Below, in pieces: positions 1 to 9,822 of a stretch of DNA of 64,000 nt (positions are counted from its first letter, which is position 1; each line of letters opens with the position of its first letter). The notes below the pieces were generated by a model that did not search any database, was not told the origin of the DNA, and saw only the letters and a program-made list of their open reading frames with translations. The stretch spans positions 179,264 through 243,263 of the forward strand of contig JAKSZP010009257.1 of assembly GCA_022478985.1 (NCBI GenBank). The letters run 5' to 3'. The translations under genes were made by a program, and so were the position numbers. Origin of the DNA: Massospora cicadina. Lineage: Eukaryota > Entomophthoromycota > Entomophthoromycetes > Entomophthorales > Entomophthoraceae.

Positions 1-1525
1 AGTTTTATTAATTTTGCCCTTTTAAGGGCTATTTTGACATAGGCTTCCAGATGGAGGAGGACGCTGCAGCAGCATCTTCAACTCCACTTATTTACAAAAA
101 CACTCCCATCCCTACTATCCATACTTGCCTTCCATCCAATACCACACTGGTGGTGTCATTTGCATCCTTCCCTTCCCATCTTCCCCCCAACTTTTGTATG
201 ATCATCTAATGGTGGGGCTTATGGCTTATGGCACTCAGCTCAACCTCATCTTAGCTGTTCCCTCTGGAGTGAAGCACCTTGCTGCCCCTTGCACAACCAC
301 CACCATAATACCACACCACCCTGCCATAGCCCACCAGATTCCCCCCATGCTCATATTGCAGCAGCGCCTGAGTATTTCTTTTAGGCTCATATTGATAATG
401 GTCACCAAATTTGTCCCCTCTGCTTTGGGCTTGACCATTCAAAAAACCTGCCCCCATACCACTTCCGCTAATATAACTTCAGAGCCCTATTCAGCGGATT
501 CTGATTGGTGCAGTTTTCTACCCCCTCCCACTCAACAATCCTATTTGATAGGCCTGAGTGGAAAATCAGCCCCCACAAAATCAACTACCTACATTAATCC
601 AACCAGCTCTACCCCAGCCAATCAGAGTCAGGCTTGGACCACCCTATGTACTTAAGCAGCTAATTTGCCTCCTACCCACCTAAATTCATCCAATATTTTT
701 GTAAACCAAATTTATGGGACTTATTGGCCAAGATTGATGAATCAGGTAAGGTTATCATGAGTGAGATATCTGGTCAACCACTTGGCCAGTTTGATTATGG
801 TTGGGCTAAATTTTTTATTTCTGATTTTGATGATACCCCACCTCCCAGACGCTTCACTCCCAAACTTAATGCTGCCCCCTACCAAAGTGACCATCAGCTC
901 ACCTTAGCAGCAGTGACCTCCCCCCATTGCCCAAACCTATGCAAAGCAGCGGCTTAATCAGTGGCTTAATACCAACTAGGGCTGTCCACACTCTACTTCC
1001 CCCTTGATTTCCCCAAATCAGTCTGCAGAGATATCTCAAAACTGTTTGATTATGCTGAAACTGCTGTTATGCATGTTGCTGAAATATCAGAATTTAACCC
1101 ATCAGCTAAAATCACCCTCCATAGTATCACCAATTTTGCCCAGCTCCCCAATGCTCACATTCAAGCTGAGCATCACTTAGTGGAATATGTAAAAGCTGTT
1201 TACCATGCTGCTCTTGATGAAGAGGAGGAAAACTCTTACTACACCACCATACACCCACACTACGCTGATGTCTCAATGCTCTGGCTATCTGCTTTTGTCT
1301 GCTTACTCAAACAAAATGAAATTGTCAGGTCAGAAACATCTACAGAAAACCTGTCTGATCCCCCTCACCCTCTGCCATGATGGGATAGTGGTTTTTGCCC
1401 TGCCTAGTTAGAAGTTTTTTGTTTTGCCTTCCTGTTTGTTCTATCAATCAGGTTCTTTTATTTGTTTTGATTTTTAGTACTGTCTGTCCCCTGGTCAGCA
1501 TACCTCAGATAAAAATTAAAAATTT
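1..1525 (+). mobile_element. 3' part of a LINE-like element (5' end outside window)
   Basis: The block ends near 1525 in a tail with TGTCCCCTGGTCAGC followed by CCTCAGATAAAAATTAAAA. The same tail closes LINE-B (45423-50677, minus) and, with variations, the SINEs here. Upstream is decayed coding sequence with a zinc-knuckle-like motif and no recognisable reverse transcriptase. An ORF1-like region directly followed by a LINE tail could be an internally deleted or 'half-LINE' copy; that reading is inference, because the left part lies outside the window. Confidence 0.55.
412..1380 (+). pseudogene. degenerate ORF1-like coding region of a LINE
   Basis: One frame is shared by three segments: a knuckle-like CPLC..DH motif at 412-438 whose last cysteine is missing, an open stretch at 724-957 and another at 1069-1380, separated by stops. 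The last segment encodes about 103 residues with an acidic run (DEEEEN), ends in a proline-rich tail and stops 145 bp before the element's end. I do not recognise the protein family. Placement after a CCHC-like motif and before a LINE-type tail suggests the C-terminal half of an ORF1 protein. A 176-residue open stretch at 125-655 lies in another frame and may be partly genuine before a frameshift. Confidence 0.4.
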
Positions 1526-2827
1526 TAAAATTTATATAATATAACTGTCAATACTTATATATAATTAAACTCATTAACTCAAAAAGATATTTAAACTGCA
1601 AAGCAAAACCAATATCATATACCAAATTAACCATAAACCATCATTTACTTAGTCAAAACCAATTAAATTCATCTAAACTAATCACTAACCACTCAGCCAA
1701 AACTAATTATATCTATTAGATCAACCAAAAATTACTAACCACTCAGCCAAAGCCAAACAACCTATAAATATAGCAGATCACCATCTGCATACTCAAAAAC
1801 ATTGAGTATTGAGTATTGAGTTACATAAAAACCACCAAACATATTAAAAACTTATTTAAACTAATATTTTCTTTGATATAAAAACCATTAAAACTATGAA
1901 TCAAAGGAATTTTACTAAACTACTCATCCCCAAATGATATACCAATTAGTATTAATTAATTAATTAATTAATAATATATACTATTTTTACATCTCTTATA
2001 TAAAATTTTTATTTTTTTGTCAGGTTTGAGATGCAAATGGGTCCTTACCTATTCATCTATGTTGTAAATTTCAAAACTCTACCTACTGTTGTTTTGGTTG
2101 ACCATCCACATACATGCAAACACTTTTTTGACTGATTTAAAAAAGGAGGATCTCAATTTGATTTTATATATTTTTCTATGTTTGCTTGCGCATTACTTTA
2201 AAAAACTGGACTAAATTTTATGAACTTTTTTTAATGTAAGAGGATGATTCCATGGCATTCCCTTTCCAATTTTGTAAGGATTAGTCCATTATTTGACCTG
2301 CGTTTTAGCCTTTTCTAGATTTTTTATATAGAGATAGAGATATGCTCAGTGCACTATCTTTAACACACTCTATTTTGTTGACTTGCAGTCTAATTATGGT
2401 GCTCTTATCACTGGCTGCCATAGGTTTTCTGAAAATACTAAAACTGTGTAACCCTATAAAAATTGCTTTTAATATTAAATTAGTATTTAAAAAGTGATAT
2501 CATAACAGAAGCTTGGATTCACAGCAATGCTATCTGTTTTGCAAAGCTTGGTCAGACTATTTTAAGTTTATAAATTGGAAGATAAACATATTATCAGTAG
2601 ATATCAAAAAACTAATTTTTGCTTGGTAATTGGATTTCAACTTCATACACAGCTTAGCTATTTCATAATGAAAATTTAAGTTTTTACATAGCATTATGTA
2701 TTGTTTCTAAGTTTTGCCTTTAAAGAAATAGTATACAGTTTAATTTTTTGGTCTTAAAAGAGCAAAAGCAAATATAAATACTAGTGATACCAACAATATA
2801 CGAATGACTTTTGCAATATATTGCTCT
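1526..2827. repeat. AT-rich repeat block with minisatellite and (TTAA)n
   Basis: No gene is seen. 1600-1770 carries degenerate units of the dispersed 'AACCACTCAGCCAAAACTAA' minisatellite. A TTAA microsatellite lies near 1955-1972. 2020-2120 resembles 7665-7770 of the R-type repeats (TTCARAGCTCTAC-like core, then GTTTTGG). 2145-2330 is a diverged direct copy of 4450-4650. The rest is unassigned AT-rich DNA. Confidence 0.5.
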
Positions 2828-2841
2828 TCTTTTGATATAAG

Positions 2842-3141
2842 CTTTTATTTATTTGAGGCAAGCCAACCAGGGGGTTCAGATATTACCAAAAGAGAGAAAG
2901 AAAGAAAGCATTGACATGAAACCTGAGCAGGGTTAACTCTATTAAAGAAAGTTTTCCACCTCTGAATCAGAACTCAGATTTTTCTTGTTACATCATGAAA
3001 AAAGGCCTTCAATCTATTAGACCTACTAAATGCCAATAGCTTCCTTTGGCTGGTACCTTAATTAATGTGCAAAGGGTGGGAATCAAACCCAAAACCTTCA
3101 GGTTGATAGCTGTACACCCTAACAGCACACCTTCCACCCCC
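2842..3141 (-). mobile_element. SINE-1 copy, tRNA-derived
   Basis: This is the reverse complement of the SINE-1 copy at 28022-28303. On the minus strand it begins with a GGGGGTGGAAGG-like head and a decayed tRNA-like B box, and ends in a CCTGGTTGGCTTGCCTCAAATAAATAAA tail. It is flanked by TCTTTTGATATAAG (2828-2841) and TCTTTTAATATAAG (3142-3155), a 14-bp TSD with one mismatch. It holds a short GAAA microsatellite at about 2891-2908. More diverged than the 28-kb copy. Confidence 0.8.
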
Positions 3142-3155
3142 TCTTTTAATATAAG

Positions 3156-3964
3156 TAGATTTTTAATTTTTAATTTGTATATATAAATGTTACATAGGTG
3201 CATGGCATTTTGGTAGCATCTCAATCACCATGTTTATTATCTGAAACCTTCAACTGATTACATTATGATAAAAAGAAAGCTCAGTTTAAATTAAATTTAA
3301 CTATTAAATTGTTTTCTGAACCAAGTATATCTCATTATTAAACCAATTAATTAATTTAGTAAAGATTATGTGATTTTTTATTAGATGTGTTAAGCTTTAA
3401 ATATATATAGATAAGTTTAATCTTAACTTGATCATAGCTTTTTTGATGGTAATACATAGGCATTCAATTCCTATTTAGAATAGGCAAGGCCAAATTGTGC
3501 CTCTTAAGTGAGCCTAAAATTAGTTAGTATAATTAAAAGAATCAATAATTGAAATGGACAAGAATTATAAGTCCATACATAATGGTTAAAGGTTCTTTAC
3601 TTCAGAATAACAGTAAGAAGGTTAAAGGTCATAAAAAGTCTAAGCAACTCAGAGAGATTAAATGATATTCTGGTAACAAACACAAATTCTGATTTATATT
3701 CTGGCATCTGATAGGTAACAAAATGAGACAAGACCAAAAATGGTACCCAAGGGTCCTAGGCTTGGAGCAAAAATTTTAACAAAATCTTTTTGGTGCTACT
3801 AAAAAACTTTGTGCCAAACCATTGAAGCAAGAATTCAAGTGGTAAGATGAAAAACCACAATGTTTTAAGTGAAAATGAAGATGTCAACCTGGGTACTAAA
3901 CCCTTATAGGGCCATCTTGTTAAAAGCCAGATGCAGCAAAGTATAATGGCTAAATATGGATATT
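3156..3964. other. no recognisable feature
   Basis: AT-rich sequence without a convincing open reading frame, RNA gene or repeat that I could match elsewhere in the window. Confidence 0.5.
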
Positions 3965-3982
3965 ATCATATTATATCACTTA

Positions 3983-4266
3983 AAGGGAGGATACCCCAGT
4001 GGTAGAGTATGGACCCTCTACCACTGCCTCCCAAGTTCAATCCTGGTAATGGACTTTGGGTAGGGGACGATTTTGACTGTGTTGGTTTTGTGCACCAATG
4101 CCCCAAACTGAGATAGCAAATAGCAAAGGCGGTCCATGGAGTTCCTGGCCTATCATATGCCGTGCATGGAGGTTTTCTGGGTTTTATCCTCCTTTCCCAT
4201 TTTCTTCACTTCCCTAATCAGTGTGGTATTGTCCCCAGGTTGGCCCACCTCAAATAAAAATTTAAA
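3983..4266 (+). mobile_element. SINE-2, full-length, tRNA-Gly-like head
   Basis: The head has a D-arm-like CAGTGGTAGAGTATGG and a B-box-like AAGTTCAATCCTGG, resembling a glycine-type tRNA. The middle has AAACTGAGATAGCAAATAGC and the tail GTCCCCAGGTTGGCCCACC followed by CAAATAAAAAT. An identical 18-bp TSD, ATCATATTATATCACTTA, lies at 3965-3982 and 4267-4284. Other copies are at 7155-7330 (5'-truncated) and 41006-41295 (minus). The perfect TSD suggests a fairly young insertion by target-primed reverse transcription. Confidence 0.88.
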
Positions 4267-4284
4267 ATCATATTATATCACTTA

Positions 4285-4440
4285 CATGAGCTAGTTCAAT
4301 GAATAAGGTGCTTGTCCATAAAAGTATGGAAATGCAGAATTTTAATTAAGAATTGCCAAACAGTTGATACCAATTATTCCTCGAACAGCTTTATGCTGTT
4401 ATGGAAGGGTTTCCCAGATCAAATAAAAATAGCTTACTGC
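4285..4440 (+). repeat. possible decayed tRNA-derived SINE fragment
   Basis: AGCTAGTTCAATGAATAAGG resembles a tRNA D-arm/A-box, and the block ends in CCCAGATCAAATAAAAAT, like the shared SINE tail. There is no clear B box and no TSD was found. It could be a fourth SINE family or chance. Confidence 0.3.
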
Positions 4441-4449
4441 ACTTTTTAA

Positions 4450-4624
4450 CCAACTTTAATTAAAAAAAATCATAAATTTGACCTATATAATTTTTCTATG
4501 ATTTTTATGCATTATTTTGAAAATACTGTACCAATTTGCATAAATATGTTTAATGAGATGATAACCCCATGTTGGTCCCATTCCAATATTATAAGAGTGG
4601 TTCAGTATTTGACTAATAATTTAG
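4450..4624 (+). repeat. dispersed repeat, pair of 2145-2330
   Basis: Shares ordered blocks with 2145-2330: TTTTTCTATG, GCATTA, GATGATNNCCATG, CCCNTTCCAAT, TAAG, GTATTTGAC and TTTTAGATTT. About 175 bp long, non-coding, family unknown; it leads directly into a minisatellite tract, as the 2145 copy follows one. Confidence 0.45.
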
Positions 4625-5265
4625 TTTTTTAGATTTCATGCTATAAATAACCACCAACCAGCACTAGTGCTAAAAAATAATCATTAACCACTTGGAAAGA
4701 ACTTTTTTACTTATCAAATAAACCATTTCCCACCAACCAAACATTCAAAACTAATTGCCTTATCAAATTTAACCAAAACCTGTCACCCACTCAGGTATAC
4801 CAATTGCCATATCAAAGTAACCAAAACTCAATGATACTTAGTTAAAACCAATTGCCCCATTAAACAATCAAAGCCTGCCAATTAATAAGTTAAACCTAAT
4901 TGCTCTATCAATCAACTAAAGCCTTCCATTAACTCAGCCAAAACTAAATGAACTTATCAAATCAACTAAATCACAACTTTCTTGTCCTAAACCAACTGAA
5001 TCTATCCAATAGACTAAAACACACAAACTATATGGCCAAAACTAATTAAATAATAAATTAAATTAAAACCACAAACTACTTCATAAAAACAAAATGAACT
5101 TATTGATCACCTCAAAACCACCAACCACTCATTTAAAATAAATGAACATATTAAATAATAGATCACCAACCACTTGACTAAAACCAATTAATTCTATCAA
5201 AGCAACCAGAAACCACCACCCATTTGATCAAAATCATTTGAAATCAAATCAACTGAATATTGACT
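4625..5265 (+). repeat. degenerate ~45-bp minisatellite tract
   Basis: About a dozen imperfect units follow the pattern 'accaaCCACTCAGCCAAAACtaATTgaactTATCAAAtcaaccaaa'. The same unit recurs at 1600-1770, 6240-6720, 7085-7160, 7325-7590, 7870-7960, 16380-16470 and, inverted, around 19020-19260 and 20980-21130. Stops occur in all frames, so it is not coding. Confidence 0.7.
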
Positions 5266-5639
5266 AATATGAAATCTGTCACTGATGCAGAAATAATATA
5301 AATTTTTTGGAAAAAAAGAACTGAATATAAAAATATACCAAAAAGTATAAAATAAGTGATAAAAATATATTAAATTTTTATAAAAAACTAGACTTTATAA
5401 ATCACTAAAAATTATGAGATAAATTGATAAATATGCACTAAAAAGTATGAAATAATTGATAAGAATACACTAAAAGTATAATGTAATTAGTAGAAAGTTG
5501 AATAGTTGATAAAAACCTTTTGTGAAGTTGGCACCATATTTCAAACTGACATATATAATTTTGCTCATGAATACAAATTAGTACTTATATAGGATTGGAT
5601 CAAAGTATAAATGTAAGCAACTAAGATCACAAAGTGCTG
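5266..5639. other. AT-rich DNA, short direct repeats
   Basis: Short diffuse repeats of 'aaaaagtataaaataaNtgataaaaata' occur at about 5330-5510. No gene seen. Confidence 0.4.
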
Positions 5640-6190
5640 AATATATAGGTTCTTTTTTATGCACTTTTCTTTAACTCACTGTCTGTCTGTCCGTAATCGA
5701 ATCTTGCAATTGATTTTTAACTACCTTCTAGATTAGCTAGAGGCTTTTAAATTTGTCACATTTATGTATCTCTGATGACAATACAACAATCAATCAAAAA
5801 AATAAAATTCTCGTGTTCAAAATAAAAAGTTATGTAATAAGTGAAAATCCTATATATTTTCGAGATAGTCGGTATATAGTTACGGCTGAGCAGTTAGAAT
5901 TCAGTTGATTTGATATTTTAAATGGTTTTAAGTGTTTAGTGGTCATTTGGGTAATTAGCAAATCAATCTTTTTTTAAAAAAACTCCATACTTTTTTTCAA
6001 AAATTTAAAAGGGATTAGCAAATTAATCTAAATCAAAGCTTTGAATCAAAAGTCCAATCGATTTTAAAAATACCTCCTCTGGCATATTCGGCTCGACTTT
6101 TGGCTCTAAACTTAAATTTTATAAAAGTTCAGTTGTTCAAATCCTGGCGTAATCACTTTTATCTATAACTAGCGGAGTTACCCGTGCTTC
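5640..6190 (-). repeat. repeat R copy 1 with tRNA-like region
   Basis: This is the reverse complement of the R copy formed by 8160-8260 plus 16309-16500. The plus-strand sequence here contains GCATATTCGGCTCGAC (A-box-like) and GTTGTTCAAATCCTGGC (B-box-like), the latter able to form a 5-bp T-arm stem, so R may derive from a tRNA-type SINE head. It also carries a CTGTCTGTCTGTCC tract (5680-5694). It was itself hit by a tiny LINE-A insertion at 5970-6013. The family cannot be named. Confidence 0.6.
5970..6013 (-). mobile_element. ultra-short 5'-truncated LINE-A insertion (44 bp)
   Basis: The insert matches the last ~43 bp of LINE-A: a T-run, AAACTCCATACTTT, then AAATTTAAAAGGG (compare 8261-8303). 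It is bracketed by ATTAGCAAATCAATCT (5954-5969) and ATTAGCAAATTAATCT (6014-6029), a 16-bp TSD with one mismatch. The allied R copy at 16350-16385 lacks the insert. This shows LINE-A-type machinery acted in trans or on severely truncated products. Confidence 0.82.
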
Positions 6191-7139
6191 GTTACGGTTT
6201 CTATAGAATTTCAGGAGATTCGAATTGGTTAATTTAGATTTTATATATAGTTAAGCAATATCTACTCGGCTAAATCTAATTGCTCAATCAAAGCAACCAA
6301 AAAGACCAACCACTCAGCTAAAACTAACTGAACTTATCAAATCAACCAATAACTAATCACCTCCAAAGCTAAACTGTATCCTATCGATTCGACCAAAAAC
6401 CATCAACCACTCGGCCAAATAAAATAAACTTATCAACTCAATCAGATTCTAAATTATTTTAGCTTTTATATTGGTAGAAAGCTATCAATAAGTTCAGAAA
6501 CAATTAAACTATTAAAAATTCAAACCTCCAACCACTTAGCTAAAATCTATTAAGTCTGCCAAATTAATTAAACCATCACTCTCTTATCTGAAACTATTGA
6601 GCCTATCGAATCAACCAAAAAATAAACCACTACTCAGCAAAATCCAATTACGGAACTTACAACAGCCACAAACTACCAACCCCTTATCAAAAACCTATGA
6701 AAAAATCGAATTAAATGAATATGAAAATACCCAGCCAAATTGCTATATAATTGTATTAGAAATATATGTTCTAGGTCTTAAATAGAACTGATATTTAAAT
6801 TTATATGATTATTTTAAATAATTATATATTAGCATTCCGTTCCCAAAGTTTATAGAATACTTGTGCCAAGTTTGGTAATTTTTTGGTTATTTACTCGAGA
6901 TAATGCATCCGGTATAAATAAATAAACAGAATGATAGTTTTGTAAAGAAAGGTTTGGCTAATTCTTGTTGATACCCAGTTTAGCACAGATTTGTTTTTGG
7001 GCTTTAAGTTTACCTGATGATCCTAATCAATTCTTTTTAATATTTGTAGATGTTTATCGATAATATTAAAAAATCAAATTATATTGAATCAATATAATGA
7101 TTACCAACCATTCAGCCATACCCAATTAAACCTATCGAA
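6191..7139. repeat. minisatellite tract and AT-rich DNA
   Basis: 6240-6720 holds more units of the dispersed minisatellite; 6170-6230 has an 'ACTAGCGGAGTTACCCGTGC' motif of a kind common at the ends of invertebrate interspersed repeats. A 62-residue open stretch at 6597-6785 is formed by minisatellite units and is not a credible gene. 6790-7085 is featureless. Confidence 0.5.
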
Positions 7140-7154
7140 TTAACTAAACCACTT

Positions 7155-7330
7155 GAAGCACCAATGCCCCGAACCGAGATAGCGAATAGCAAAGGCGGTC
7201 TATGGAGTTCCTGGCCTATCATACGCCGCGCGTGGAGGTTTTCGGATTTTATTCTCCTTACCCATACATTCGATTTCCCTTAATCGGTGCGGTACCGTCC
7301 CCAGGTCGGCCCACCTCGAATAAAATACTT
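7155..7330 (+). mobile_element. SINE-2, 5'-truncated copy
   Basis: Begins inside SINE-2 at CACCAATGCCCC and keeps the rest to the tail GTCCCCAGGTCGGCCCACC. It lacks the tRNA-like head. TSD TTAACTAAACCACTT occurs at 7140-7154 and 7331-7345. It keeps many CpG sites (GCCGCGCG) that are TG or CA in the 3983 copy. 5' truncation is typical of target-primed reverse transcription. Confidence 0.85.
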
Positions 7331-7345
7331 TTAACTAAACCACTT

Positions 7346-8260
7346 AGCTAAAATAATTAGATTAAAAATAACCAATCACCAACCGCTTCGTAACCAAAAC
7401 TAAATGTATCGAAACAACCAAAATCACCAACCACTTACCAAAACCAATTAAATTATCGAATCAACCAATCACTAACTTCTTTATTAAAACCGTTAAGCTT
7501 AATCAACCCAAAACCACCAACCGCTCGACAAAACCATTTAAACTATCAATCAACCAAATATCAAACTTCTCAGCCGTAACAATATACCGATTTCCATTAA
7601 AAACATATAAGATTTTAACTTGTTACATATAAAACTTTTTATTTTACTATGAAAATTAAAAATCGGGCTTCGAGGTGCACACGGACCCCCTCCCGTCCAC
7701 CTATAGCCAAATTTTCAGAGCTCTACATGCTCTAGTTTTGGCTGGGCATCGCGCACACACACACACACACATTTGCTTTTATATATATAGATAAGTGTCT
7801 GAAATAGAGCTTGTAAGATTTGATTACAGACAGACAGAATTGACAGTGAGTTTAAGAAAATTGTATAAAAAATGACCACTAACCACTTAACAAAACCATT
7901 TAAAATATCAAATCAACTAAATATCTAACTGCTCAGCCGTAACTATATACTGACTACCATCAAAAATATATAGGATTTTTACTTGATACATATAAAACTT
8001 TTTTTGAACATGAAAATTAAAATTTTTGATGGATTATTGTATTGTCATTGAAGATACATAAGTGTGCCAAATTTAAGAATTTTTTATTGACAATAAGTGT
8101 CTGAAATAGAGCTTGTAAGATTTAATTACAGACAGACAGACAGACAGAATTGACAGTGAGTTTAAGAAAAGGGTATAAAAAGTGATTATGCCAGGATTTG
8201 AACAACTGACCTTTTATAGAGTTGAAGTTTAGAGCCAAAAGCTGAGCTGATTATGCTAGA
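7346..8260 (+). repeat. R-type repeat cluster, left half of the copy split by LINE-A
   Basis: 7346-7650 is minisatellite plus the R core (CATATAAAACTTTTTATTTTA). 7665-7800 has an (AC)n run and TTTTATATATATAGATAAG. 7800-7870 and 8095-8175 are near-identical direct copies around AAGTGTCTGAAATAGAGC and a (CAGA)n run. 8160-8260 is the tRNA-like part of R (minus strand GTTCAAATCCTGG) and continues at 16309 after LINE-A. No gene seen. Confidence 0.6.
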
Positions 8261-8289
8261 TTTTTTTTTTAAAACTCCATACTTTATTA

Positions 8290-9762
8290 AATAAATTTAA
8301 GGGAAAGTAAGAGGGGAGGGCAGAATACAGATGATTTGGCTGAGGGTAAAAAAGACTGGGGATTTGGGCTGCTAGAGTTCTAGCACCTCTGACCATTGCT
8401 GATTGGCAATTGCCATTGCTAGCCACAGTTCTAGCAGCAGCAGGCTTACAGGCCATACTATTCTCAGATGATTAGTAGCTTCATCATGTGCAATGAGCGA
8501 TCCAGCAGGGAAAGCCAAACATGTGGCCTTATAACACCTGGGGATTATGCACAAGAATTTTGAGATCTGGTGGAGCTGATTGGAGATAATCCAAATGGTC
8601 TTCAATACCAAACCTCTGTGATGGGGGTGCTCGTTGCTCATAACCTTGGCAATGAGCACACAGTGAATTACCCATACACAATAATGGTAAATGAAGGCTC
8701 ATAGTTGGATCAGAGCCATTCTCAGGGTTTTTGTAAAGAACAGGTCCTGCAATGGATGTATACCTGGAGGTGCAAATGATTGCCTGATAGGATGTATCAC
8801 ATTGTGGACCAGTATTTTTTGAACATGGTGCATTCATAATAGCAATGTGCTATGTCTGCTTCTGGTTCAGTGCATATGGGGCATTCTTTGTGCTGGTAAT
8901 CTGGCCCTGCTGTGCTTGCCCAATTTGAATGCCCAATTAAGGATCTGCCATGTTACTGACTGCTGTTTGGCTGTAACCAAGTGGGAGTTCAGGCCCAAAA
9001 TCAACTCCTTCATCAGGTAGTTGGTGTCATGGCCTTTGGTAGTCCAGTCATTAAGGATTTGTGGGTGGGTGGGCAGATTGCACCCCAGTTTTGGGAGCAG
9101 ATCCCCATATTCTATCAGCATCAATTTGTACCTAATTCTGATTGACTTGGTTATATATTCATTGGCAATTCAGTTATGTTCCTCCCAGCTTGTTGCAGTA
9201 ATCATTGTGGAATTATATGCTTTGACATCCCTTTGAATTTGGTCAGCCTCTCAGTCTGATTTTTTGAATGACCACCCACCCTGGTGCATGGCCCAATTGC
9301 AGAGTCACCAGTAGTGTGGGGCTCCTTTTTGTGAGGTTATCTTTGGGTGGTTCACCATCCATTCATATAACAATTGGGGGGAGACTGGCTCTTGGAGGCC
9401 TTGAGCCCTTGCCCAGTTCACACCCCATGCTAGAGTCAGGCAGCATGTGCATCTGTGTTAGCTTCAGAAATGACTTCCCCCATATGCACCTGGGCATGAG
9501 ATTCAAAGTCCAGTAGGCCCATGCCTCCTTCATTCTTTGGTTTTGACAGGGCTTCCAGTGGAATTGGTGCCACCTTCACCTTGAACCACAGGAAAGTTTG
9601 GAGCATTGACCTGATTTTCTTCTCTAGGTTTGGGCTCATTGGCAGCACATGAGCAACATACCATAGCTTTGAGAAGATGAAGACATTTATTGCCTGCACT
9701 TTCTCCTTGAGGCATAGTCTGGCACTTTTCCAGCATGACATTTGGAATGATAAGCTTGTCAA
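8290..9762 (-). pseudogene. LINE-A ORF2 C-terminal part: thumb and zinc motif
   Basis: 9762-9436 encodes the thumb-like segment after the RT core, with FIFSKLWYVAHVLP and the GGMGLLDFESHA motif typical of LINE ORF2 proteins. 9124-8867 continues it. A C-terminal zinc motif is encoded at 8883-8830: ECPIC, then TEPEADIAH, then CYYEC, matching the zf-RVT pattern of cysteine pairs and histidine. At least three frames are used, so frameshifts have accumulated. Positions 8837-8290 continue with further broken frames to the 3' UTR. The zinc motif in this family is thought to help bind template RNA or target DNA. Confidence 0.8.
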
Positions 9763-9822
9763 TACTTCTTGTTTGGTCTCCAGTACAGCTGGTCCCTTGT
9801 CATTGAAGAGTATCCTGAGGTA

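Noticed and set aside
1954..1972. Telomeric repeat
   Set aside because: Only a short TTAA microsatellite, not a telomere-type G-rich unit.
4625..5265. CRISPR-like array
   Set aside because: Units are imperfect and contiguous with no distinct spacers, in a eukaryotic setting.
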